Below are positions 1 to 5,887 of a stretch of DNA of 17,306 nt, piece by piece. Every line of letters starts with the position of its first letter. The stretch's first letter is position 1. The notes below the pieces were generated by a model. That model was not told the origin of the DNA. It ran no database searches and saw only the letters and a program-made list of their open reading frames with translations. The translations under genes and the position numbers were made by a program. Origin of the DNA: CAYUKK01 sp964445305 (GTDB taxonomy: Bacteria; Acidobacteriota; Aminicenantia; Aminicenantales; UBA8522). Where the stretch lies: contig CAYUKK010000019.1 in NCBI GenBank assembly GCA_964445305.1, positions 1-17,306 of the forward strand, in the 5' to 3' direction.

Positions 1-1
1 C

Positions 2-232
2 GTCCTCCAGGCTGAAGAGCTTGGTCTCGGCACGTGCTGGATCGGCTGGTTCAACGAGAGCAGAACAAGGAAGTTCTTCAAGATTCCGAGGCGCTACAAA
101 ATCGTCTCCCTCATCGCCATGGGTTACCCCGAGAAAAAGCCGTCCGGCGAAAAAAAGAGGAAGCCGCTCCAAGAGATTGCCTGGTTTAACCAGCTTGGAG
201 AGCACGACTCCGCTGAAGGCATAGACGAGTGA
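2..232 (+). CDS. Nitroreductase family protein, C-terminal fragment (5' end outside window)
   Basis: The frame beginning at base 2 is open from the window edge to a TGA at 230-232 and encodes the last 76 residues of a protein. The fragment contains GLGTCWIGWFNE followed, about 20 residues later, by IVSLIAMGYP. This pair is typical of the end of FMN-dependent nitroreductases: a Gly-rich segment near the flavin, then the 'IP..IV.LI.LGYP' strand. Such enzymes are cytoplasmic NAD(P)H-dependent flavoproteins that reduce nitro groups, quinones or related compounds; the substrate cannot be read from this fragment. The Lys-rich tail (KPSGEKKRKPLQEIAWFN) is also usual for the family. The stop overlaps the GTG start of the next gene (GTGA), so the two were probably translated together. 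FMN-binding residues lie upstream of the window. Confidence 0.8.
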   Translation, partial: VLQAEELGLGTCWIGWFNESRTRKFFKIPRRYKIVSLIAMGYPEKKPSGEKKRKPLQEIAWFNQLGEHDSAEGIDE

Positions 233-831
233 AAGTTCCCAGCTTTGTTCTCTTTTTAACTCTGGTCCTGGGCATCTATGGCGGGATAAATTTCTACATC
301 TGGCGCCGCGCCTGGCAGGTTCTCTCTCGGCTGGGCGTGCCAGCTTGGTTCTTTGTCGTTTTGGCTCTCTTTCTTACCCTGGCTTTCCCCATTGGCCGGA
401 TGGCTGAACGAGCAAATCATCACCTCGTGGGCGCTTCCCTCCTCCCCATCGGCGCCTTCTTCCTGGCCTTCCTGGTTTACGCCTTCCTCCTCATCCTCAT
501 TATCGATTTTTCCCGCTTGACTCATCGCCTCGTCTCTTTCCTCCCCCAATCCATTACCCGCGACCTGCACCGGGCGGGGCAAGGCGCTCTATTCGGCGTG
601 GTCAGCCTGTCGCTCCTCATCGTCGTCGCGGGATTCATCAACGCTCGTCACCTTCGCATACGCCGTCTCCATCTGACGGTAGATAAATCAGCAGGTTCCC
701 TCCGCTCGCTCGATATCGCTCTGGCCTCCGACATCCACATGGGGATTCTCGTTCGCCCTTCCCGCATGAAGAAAATCGTTGATCGAATAAACTCGCTCGA
801 GCCCGACCCCATCCTTTTCGCCGGCGATGAG
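229..831 (+). pseudogene. Membrane metallophosphoesterase (calcineurin-like), 3'-truncated
   Basis: A GTG start at 229 overlaps the nitroreductase stop. The first 150 residues hold about four hydrophobic segments (roughly 4-22, 40-58, 70-98 and 120-138). A metallophosphoesterase domain then begins: ASDIHMG gives the D168-x-H170 metal motif, and residues 197-200 (FAGD) give the second, GD, motif. In the YkuE/YaeI-like family (COG1408) this should continue with a GNHE motif, a further His and a GHTH motif. Instead the reading frame passes straight into beta-barrel sequence after D200, so the rest of the metal site is missing and the enzyme should be inactive. The end given here is the approximate join, not a stop codon; the frame itself stays open to 1311. 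It could be a real deletion fusion or an assembly join. Confidence 0.7.
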
Positions 832-1481
832 TTGAGGCTTTGTGGCAGTGCGGCCACACTCTCCCCGACGGACATCAACCGGGGGACAAAAGGGTGGACC
901 GATATGCACGCTGGGTTCTATGCCCGGTATCCCGGCGCCACCCTTTCCGGCAAAGTCAATCCCATCAAAATGAGCCTGGAGGGAGGTGCGGCTCTCCTTT
1001 TCTATCTAAACCCGCGAGTTGCTCATGGCATTGGGGCCAGCTATGTCCAGGGCAAGCGCTATAGCGAGCTCATCATCAATGGCCCGAGCGACGAAGTGAA
1101 AATGCAGATTATTACTTCGCCAAATACACGTGGGAGTGGGAAATCCATGGCGAAAATTGGACACTCGACCATTCCGCTACGGCCAAGGGCTTGGGCTTCC
1201 ACGGCGGCGTCGGCCTTGAAATCATGCTCTCGAACAATATCGCTTTTTTGCTGGAGGGCACAGGTCGGCATGCGAAAATCAAGCCCTTCAAGGGGACCGG
1301 AAAATATGTAGAACTCGGCGCGGCTGAAACAACTGAGGGAACTCTCTTTTATCTCGAAGGCGTGGATTACCCTGTTCTTTTCATCACTCCAGAGAAACCA
1401 AGGGGTTACCGGGTGGCCAGAGAAGCGGAGGTGGATTTAAGCGGCTTTGGGATTGTCGCCGGCCTCAAGCTGAGGTTTTGA
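829..1481 (+). pseudogene. Outer-membrane beta-barrel protein, 5'-truncated and frame-broken
   Basis: From about base 829 the protein has alternating polar/aromatic strands (GTKGWTDMHAGFYARYPG, then LEGGAALLFYLNP and GIGASYVQGKRY), typical of porin-like or OmpA/OmpW-like barrels. Around 1096-1107 the sensible reading moves from the frame of 229 to the frame of 1083. In the new frame it reads NADYYFAKYTWEWEIHGENW and continues through GFHGGVGLEIMLSNNIAFLLEG to a C-terminus ending LSGFGIVAGLKLRF. A terminal Phe preceded by alternating residues is the usual signal for outer-membrane barrel assembly. There is no signal peptide or start codon of its own. The frame change sits at an AAAA run (1099-1102), so a lost A would explain it, although a larger deletion is possible. 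The gene ends 8 bases from the convergent TPR gene. Confidence 0.65.
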
Positions 1482-1489
1482 GGAGATTC

Positions 1490-2446
1490 TTATTTCAGCT
1501 CCGCCAGCGCTTTGGCCGCTTCCGGATAATCGGTCCTCAGTTCGAGCGCTCTTTTGTAAGCAACCCTGGCCTTGTCCGTTAACCCTTTTTTCCTGTAGGC
1601 CTCGCCCAGATAGTAGTAAGCCTCAGGAGTCGGTTTCCCGGCGCAGGCGACCTCGAAATCCTCGATGGCACCGTCCACACTGCCGCCGAATTGGGGCGGG
1701 GTCATCAACCTGCCTATGCCCCGGCCAAGATGAGCTTCAGCGTTCCCCGGGTCAATGGCCAGAGCTTTCTCATACTCCTGCATGGCGGCCATCCCGTATT
1801 TCATCATATCCATAGGGTTTCCCTGGGCCATCCTTCCCAGGATATGCCCTTTCCAGGCATGGAGGTCGGCGTTATTCGGCTCTTTGCTTAAAAGCAAATC
1901 AGCCATGTCGTTGGCCTCGGCATAGCGCTTCTCCGAAAAGAGCTTCTTCATCTCCTCGACCGACGCTTCCTTCAAGGCCACGCTCGGTTTCCCGCCTTCT
2001 TTTGCCTGACCAGAAGTGCCGGCTGGCTTGGGTGGCGCGCCTGGAAATTTCCCGCCCATGATCTCAGGCAGCAATTTCAGGAGAACAGGCAGCATCTCCT
2101 GGAGAAAAGACGGCTTTTTCTCTTCTTCCGGGAACAGCTCCACCCTGACATTTTCTCCTTCGACAATCAAGATGCCCATGGGGATGGTCTTACCGCCCAT
2201 GCCGCCGCCATAGGCCATCATAGCGCCGCCACCGCCCAGGCCAAACGAAATCTTGGCAAAGGGGATAACCGTCGTTTCGCCCACCTGGATGGGCTTGCCC
2301 ATCACCGAGCCGACCTTAAGCCCAGAAATGAGCTTGTCGAAGTTGGCCAGAGGGCGCTCGAGCGGCACTTGAGATTGCCCGAGAGCCGAGCCAGCGAAAA
2401 GAAAAGTCGCCGCCAACACAAGAATGCCAGAATAATGTGACTTCAT
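1490..2446 (-). CDS. Exported GerW/YtfJ-like domain protein with C-terminal TPR repeats
   Basis: The 318-residue start at 2446 is chosen because AAGGAG lies 7 bases upstream and the protein then begins with a clean signal peptide (MKSHYSGILVLAATFLFAGSALG). A longer in-frame ATG at 2518 would bury this signal inside the neighbouring gene. Residues 35-110 resemble the GerW (YtfJ) family: VGSVMGKPIQVGETTVIP, then a Gly-rich stretch (FGLGGGGAMMAYGGGMGG), then a hydrophobic strand with IPMGILIVEG. A Pro/Gly/Lys linker (about 130-160) leads to TPR-like helices at 161-316, including DLHAWKGHILG, ALAIDPGNAEAHLGRG and AYYYLGEAYRKKGL. TPRs usually mediate protein contacts; the GerW domain's role outside spores is unknown. 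The start is 10 bases after the related upstream gene, so both form an operon. Confidence 0.85.
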   Translation of the reverse strand: MKSHYSGILVLAATFLFAGSALGQSQVPLERPLANFDKLISGLKVGSVMGKPIQVGETTVIPFAKISFGLGGGGAMMAYGGGMGGKTIPMGILIVEGENVRVELFPEEEKKPSFLQEMLPVLLKLLPEIMGGKFPGAPPKPAGTSGQAKEGGKPSVALKEASVEEMKKLFSEKRYAEANDMADLLLSKEPNNADLHAWKGHILGRMAQGNPMDMMKYGMAAMQEYEKALAIDPGNAEAHLGRGIGRLMTPPQFGGSVDGAIEDFEVACAGKPTPEAYYYLGEAYRKKGLTDKARVAYKRALELRTDYPEAAKALAELK

Positions 2447-2456
2447 GGGCAACTCC

Positions 2457-2840
2457 TTACTTGCGGGGAATCTTGGCCACGCTGATAAACTGCGTTCCCG
2501 CTTTGCTGACCACGACAAACCCGATGGGCCTGGCCTCGCCGCTCATAAAAAACCCCTTCCCGCCCAGGTCGAGGTTCTGGGGAGCGCCCCCGCCGCCACC
2601 CCCAAACCCGAGCTCAATCATCATGACCGGGATAATGGTCACCCGGCCGACCTTCATCGGCTCGCCGACAATGTGTTTGACATCGAGATTGTTGCCCAGC
2701 CGCTGAGCTAAGGACTCGGCGAGCTGGTCCATCGGGAGTGGGACCTTAGGCTGGGGTTTCTTCTCCGCCTGCGCCCCGACAAAGGGGGTGCCGAAGAGAA
2801 TCCACCCGGCCGTAAAAAGCAGCAAAATCAACCTCTTCAA
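2457..2840 (-). CDS. Small exported GerW/YtfJ-like domain protein
   Basis: I prefer a TTG start at 2840 because a near-perfect Shine-Dalgarno (AAAGGAGGT) lies 7 bases upstream and translation then opens with a signal peptide (MKRLILLLFTAGWILFG, cut near residue 23). The 127-residue product has a GerW-like domain at about 50-127: VKHIVGEPMKVGRVTIIPVM, then LGFGGGGGGAP, then ARPIGFVVVSKAGTQFISV. GerW proteins are known from spore formers, where they affect germination. This copy is exported and nothing in the window suggests sporulation, so a different role is likely. It precedes the GerW-TPR gene; the Shine-Dalgarno of that gene overlaps this stop codon, implying coupled translation. The two domains share the same order (GEP/GKP strand, Gly loop, PIGF/PMGI strand), as expected after tandem duplication. 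Confidence 0.8.
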   Translation of the reverse strand: MKRLILLLFTAGWILFGTPFVGAQAEKKPQPKVPLPMDQLAESLAQRLGNNLDVKHIVGEPMKVGRVTIIPVMMIELGFGGGGGGAPQNLDLGGKGFFMSGEARPIGFVVVSKAGTQFISVAKIPRK

Positions 2841-3189
2841 TGGATTACCTCCTTTCTTGGAATCGCCGAATTGCGTCGTCACACTCAGAATCGCTATTTC
2901 TTTTATTTTATACGAAAAAGCCTGGCGCAAGGTTTACTCATCCCTCGAAAGAGGATTATTATGTCGCCGAATCGGCCTCGGGGTCTATTGTCTATTCCTT
3001 TCGCCACGAGAACGGTATCCTTGTCAACGGCCAGAAAGCTCCGCCCCGCAGCGAAGAATGGGAAAAGCAAGACCGAGACACTCGATTTCGGCTTCCCAAG
3101 CCAGGACAAAGGCTGTTCGGGGATAGCCGTGACAACGCTGTCTGACCTTTTAAAGGGGTCAGCCGAGAGGTCGGTGATCAGAGGATGGG
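2841..3189. other. Spacer upstream of the GerW operon; no convincing gene
   Basis: This 349-base stretch holds the operon's leader and Shine-Dalgarno (2847-2856, minus strand). An AT-rich box reading TATAAAAT on the minus strand (2905-2912) could be part of its promoter, but no good -35 sits at the right distance. Bases 3142-3162 form a perfect inverted repeat (CTGACC/GGTCAG, 9-base loop) just past the aminopeptidase stop and may end that transcript. One plus-strand frame (about 2946-3145) reads in a protein-like way (EDYYVAESASGSIVYSFRHE and on to a TGA), but it has no start signal and resembles no family I know. It may be a gene remnant. Confidence 0.4.
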
Positions 3190-4575
3190 TCAGTAAAGGC
3201 CGTTTTTCTTCAAGACCTGGGGAATGCCGTCTTTCTTCATCAGCGCCTCGATGTCCTTGACCTCGCGGGCGATGCCCGCCGTCAGGTTCTCGCAGCCCGT
3301 CTCCGTTATGAGCACGGTGTCCTCGACCCGGACGCCGAGTTTCTCTTCGGGGTAAATGAGGAGGGGCTCGTTGGCAAAAACCATCCCTGGCTGGAGAACT
3401 GTCGGCCCGCCGCCGACGTCGTGGACGGCCATCCCGACATAGTGTCCGAAACCGCCGCGCATCCTTTTGAAGTAATCTTTACTCAGGTCGAAGCCCTGTT
3501 TCTGAAGAATTTCTTCGACTTCCTTCCGGCATTGCTCAAGAGTGAGACCCGGTCGGTAGACCCTCAGGTTGGCCTCGTGGACGGCCTTAGCCGCCTCATA
3601 GACTTCCTTCTGCCGGGGGGTGAACTTGCCGTTAGCCGGGAAGGAAATCGTGATATCCGTGTCGTAATAATCGACGTCCGGTCCAGCGTCGACGACGAGA
3701 AAGTCTCCATCCTCGAGGCGGCGATCATGCTTGTAATAATGGACATAAGGATGGTTCTCGCCCGAGCTGATGATGATGTAGTAAGCAAGGTCCTGGGCAC
3801 CTTCCTTTTTGCAGACATACTGGAAAATCGCAGCCAGCTCGTATTCATACATGCCGGGCCGGGCGGCCTTCATCAGCTCGTTCATCGCTTTAACGCCAAT
3901 CCGGGCGGCCCGTCGCATGACCTCGATCTCGGCGGGTGATTTAATGGTCCGCATCTCCCAGATGAGCGGCGAGCAATCCCGGACTTCAAGTCCGGGAAAA
4001 CGCTCACGGAGGAGGCTGACAAACCGTCCTTCCCTCGTCTGCCGCCCATCCCAGGGATGAAGGATCATGTTTCTCTGCAGAGTCCGGAGTTTCTCAAGGC
4101 TGGCCTCCCGCGCCAGCTCCTCGGGCTTAAAAGGGGTGTAGATGATTCGCCCCTGATTCGCTAACATGGTCAAGACCATGTCCAGCTCTTCTGCTGGGGC
4201 CACTCTCTCTATTCCCGTGACCTCCTGGGGATTCTTGAGGAGGTCGAGACTCAGGCCCTCGTTGCGGAGGATCCGCTCGGTGGCCGTGAACAGAAGGAGG
4301 CTCGTCTTGCGCACTCCGTCGATGACGAGGACGGCGTTCGGCACCTCGACTCCACAAAGGTAGAAGAAGTCATTGTTCTGGCGATAATCATGATAACTTG
4401 TTAGCGGCTGGGCGCCGAAAATAACGGCTGCTCCATCTGGAATCTTCTCCATCAGCTTGGCCCGTCGGGCTGCGTATTCAGCCTTGTCGAAGAGAAGCCC
4501 GGCGAAGGCCGAGCCGACAAAGAGGAGGATGAAAATGGACCAGCCAACGACTGTTCTTTTGAACCATCTTGACAT
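3190..4575 (-). CDS. Exported Xaa-Pro aminopeptidase-like M24 metallopeptidase
   Basis: The 461-residue protein starts at an ATG with AGGAGG 7 bases upstream. Residues 1-25 form a signal peptide (GWSIFILLFVGSAFAG), so it should act in the periplasm or outside. Residues 30-200 are the aminopeptidase P N-terminal domain and 210-445 the pita-bread catalytic domain. The five family metal ligands are visible: D296 (VVDAGPD), D307 (YDTDITISFP), H378 (GFGHYVGMAVHDVGG), E403 (FANEPLL) and E418 (GVRVEDTVLIT). Further conserved His residues lie at 275-283 (HPYVHYYKH). Enzymes of this kind remove an N-terminal residue next to proline and need two metal ions, usually manganese. All catalytic positions are intact, so an active peptidase is likely; a prolidase-type dipeptidase is the main alternative. 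It has its own promoter and no clear operon partner. Confidence 0.93.
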   Translation of the reverse strand: MSRWFKRTVVGWSIFILLFVGSAFAGLLFDKAEYAARRAKLMEKIPDGAAVIFGAQPLTSYHDYRQNNDFFYLCGVEVPNAVLVIDGVRKTSLLLFTATERILRNEGLSLDLLKNPQEVTGIERVAPAEELDMVLTMLANQGRIIYTPFKPEELAREASLEKLRTLQRNMILHPWDGRQTREGRFVSLLRERFPGLEVRDCSPLIWEMRTIKSPAEIEVMRRAARIGVKAMNELMKAARPGMYEYELAAIFQYVCKKEGAQDLAYYIIISSGENHPYVHYYKHDRRLEDGDFLVVDAGPDVDYYDTDITISFPANGKFTPRQKEVYEAAKAVHEANLRVYRPGLTLEQCRKEVEEILQKQGFDLSKDYFKRMRGGFGHYVGMAVHDVGGGPTVLQPGMVFANEPLLIYPEEKLGVRVEDTVLITETGCENLTAGIAREVKDIEALMKKDGIPQVLKKNGLY

Positions 4576-4611
4576 TGCACTCCCTCCTTTTCGGACGATT
4601 GACGGAGCCCT

Positions 4612-4640
4612 ATTTCACCATTTTTCCCTCGCTCAGTCAA
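4612..4640 (-). promoter_or_regulatory. Sigma-70-like promoter of the M24 peptidase
   Basis: On the minus strand TTGACT (4635-4640) is followed after 17 bases by TGAAAT (4612-4617). Transcription would start near 4605, leaving a leader of about 30 bases that contains the AGGAGG ribosome site. The -35 box overlaps the stop codon of the small candidate reading frame just upstream. Confidence 0.5.
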
Positions 4641-4759
4641 CCGTCCTTTCTTCCCGTTCTCTCACCACAACAGGAATATTCCGGTGAGTTCACCTTTTCA
4701 TAGATTTCCACCATGGCCTCATTAAGGGATTCCATCCTCATGCTGTCCAATCGCTCCAT
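4637..4759 (-). CDS. Candidate small protein of 40 residues, unknown
   Basis: A minus-strand frame from ATG 4759 to TGA 4637 encodes an acidic, helix-prone peptide that begins MERLDSMRMESLNEAMVEIY and ends EYSCCGERTGRKDG. The frame stays open upstream to about 4788 (…KLIDREEG), so it may equally be the tail of a lost gene. Composition (Glu, Met, Lys and Asp spaced as in a helix, then a Cys-Cys pair) looks coding rather than random, but there is no well-spaced Shine-Dalgarno and I know no relative. It lies 61 bases upstream of the peptidase, with the peptidase promoter overlapping its end. Confidence 0.3.
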   Translation of the reverse strand: MERLDSMRMESLNEAMVEIYEKVNSPEYSCCGERTGRKDG

Positions 4760-5001
4760 GCCTTCTTCTCGATCAATGAGCTTGTAAACAATTTATTTTT
4801 TTGCGTTTCGGGCGGCTTGGAGCCGGCCGGAAGCTCCAGTAGCTGATGGTGGACCCGTCGATGTTCCGACGGGGCGAACCGACGGGACTGGTTCCCCGGG
4901 GTGCGGGGGCCGGACACGGCTCCAGGTCGTCCGAACCGACCGCCTAACGTTTTGCTGCTTCCGATTCCTAATTTCGGCTTGACTCGGACAAGGACAATAG
5001 A
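4760..5001. other. GC-rich, hairpin-rich spacer between divergent genes
   Basis: After an A/T run (4789-4800) the sequence becomes very GC-rich and dense in inverted repeats. GGAGC/GCTCC arms lie at 4819-4823 and 4833-4837. A perfect 7-base hairpin, CCCGTCG/CGACGGG, lies at 4854-4860 and 4867-4873. CGACGGG recurs at 4880-4886, and GAACCGAC occurs twice (4876-4883 and again near 4930). Frames through it on either strand read as low-complexity Pro/Arg/Gly and are not convincing proteins. It may be a structured RNA, a REP-like element or the remains of one. It does not fit tRNA, SRP RNA or tmRNA, and I cannot assign it. Confidence 0.4.
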
Positions 5002-5007
5002 TATACA
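4979..5007 (+). promoter_or_regulatory. Strong sigma-70-like promoter of the glycine-pentad protein
   Basis: TTGACT (4979-4984) is separated by 17 bases from TATACA (5002-5007). Expected initiation near 5014 would leave a very short leader, about 13 bases, consisting essentially of the AAAAGGTGA ribosome site before the ATG at 5027. Confidence 0.6.
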
Positions 5008-5026
5008 TTGGCGAAAAGGTGAGCCA

Positions 5027-5569
5027 ATGGATGGCATCGAAACACCGGGTCAATCTCGCCCTCCAGATTCTGCCTCCAGGAAGGGATGTCTCGGCTTTAT
5101 CGGTTCAGCAATCTTCCGCATCCGAACATCCCTGGCTGCCCTTTTTCGAGGCCTTCTCACTCTGGATTATCAATATGAGTCAAGATCAAGAATTCTCGGT
5201 TGGCCCCTCCTCGCCGTCAACTTAGGGTTTAGGAAAGAGGAAGAAAAAGTGCGGCACGCGAAGGGATTGGTGGCTATTGGAACAAGGGCAACCGGTCTTT
5301 TTTCATTGGGTTTTCTTGAAGCCCGCGGTGTTTTCACTGTAGGAACAATTTCTCTGGGCATAGGGGCAGTGGGGGTATGGGGAATCGGCGTGGTCACCGT
5401 GAGCGTCGTAGGCCTGGGCGTCGTCTCTGTTTCTCTTTTCGCCTTGGGATACTTGGCTATCGGAATCCTGGCCGTCGGTTGGAGGAGTGTCGGAATCCTC
5501 GCCTTCGGCCGTGAGGCCGTCGGGATCATTGCTTTCGGGAGAGCCATTCAATCCCTTTTTCCCTTTTAG
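5027..5569 (+). CDS. Glycine-pentad repeat protein, uncharacterised family
   Basis: I start this 180-residue protein at ATG 5027, 5 bases after AAGGTGA and downstream of the promoter; the open frame upstream to 4901 runs through the promoter and is not used. Residues 46-68 contain LDYQYESRSRILGWPLLAVN, a YEY-S...G-PL block that I recall preceding glycine repeats in uncharacterised bacterial proteins. After a charged segment (KEEEKVRHAKG), residues 80-171 are nearly all five-residue units of hydrophobic residues ending in Gly, such as LFSLG, VFTVG, TISLG, IGAVG, VWGIG, YLAIG, ILAVG, WRSVG, ILAFG and IIAFG. This regular period suggests a solenoid or a tightly packed membrane-associated fold; pentapeptide-repeat proteins are a loose structural comparison only. 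There is no signal peptide. It stands alone, so function is unknown. Confidence 0.75.
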   Translation: MDGIETPGQSRPPDSASRKGCLGFIGSAIFRIRTSLAALFRGLLTLDYQYESRSRILGWPLLAVNLGFRKEEEKVRHAKGLVAIGTRATGLFSLGFLEARGVFTVGTISLGIGAVGVWGIGVVTVSVVGLGVVSVSLFALGYLAIGILAVGWRSVGILAFGREAVGIIAFGRAIQSLFPF

Positions 5570-5606
5570 GTATTCACCTCCCTTCAGAATCCGCTTGGGT
5601 TATGTC

Positions 5607-5720
5607 CAGCTCTTGGAGTTCAAAAAGATTAAACTTATGCCCGGCGTTATGGCGACCATCCAGACCTTTGGCAACGAGGTGAATTTTCACCCGTATCTGC
5701 GTTTCGCACGAACTCTTGGT
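5607..5720 (+). pseudogene. Remnant of an IS91-type transposase
   Basis: A short plus-strand stretch reads FKKIKLMPGVMATIQTFG, then NEVNFHPYLRF. IS91/IS801-family transposases carry a very similar core, of the form PGVIATIQTFG...NFHPHLHF, where the two histidines belong to the metal-binding HUH motif of this rolling-circle type. Here the motif has decayed (HPYLR instead of HPHLH), and the sequence on both sides no longer matches, so only about 38 codons survive. The remaining 318 bases between the glycine-pentad gene and the DUF255 gene show no other gene. The remnant suggests past mobile-element activity at this junction. The protein resemblance is clear to the eye, but the boundaries are approximate. 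Confidence 0.6.
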
Positions 5721-5887
5721 AGCTACCCGACCCAAGTCTGTTTAGGTTTGAATGCCGCGGTTAGATTCCCGGTCTCAGCGAGAACCTCCTTTTCTGTTTC
5801 TTAGGGTCCGACCTAATTCTTCAGCTACGGAAAGGCTTCGACCTGACCTATTCATAATTCTGGACCGGGAGGCGCTTTTCCTTGACT

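Noticed and set aside
2903..3260. Overlapping frames on both strands in the spacer before the GerW operon
   Set aside because: Three frames look equally weak. One has AGAGGA before an ATG near 2961 but runs into the peptidase gene; no family match, so not called as a gene.
4819..4890. Possible tRNA, SRP RNA or riboswitch in the hairpin island
   Set aside because: No cloverleaf, no GGTTCGA-type T arm, no SRP tetraloop and no known riboswitch core could be traced; left as unassigned structure.
4738..5053. Minus-strand frames over the GC-rich island
   Set aside because: Two overlapping frames give Pro/Arg/Ser-rich strings with no family resemblance; the sequence is better explained by its inverted repeats.
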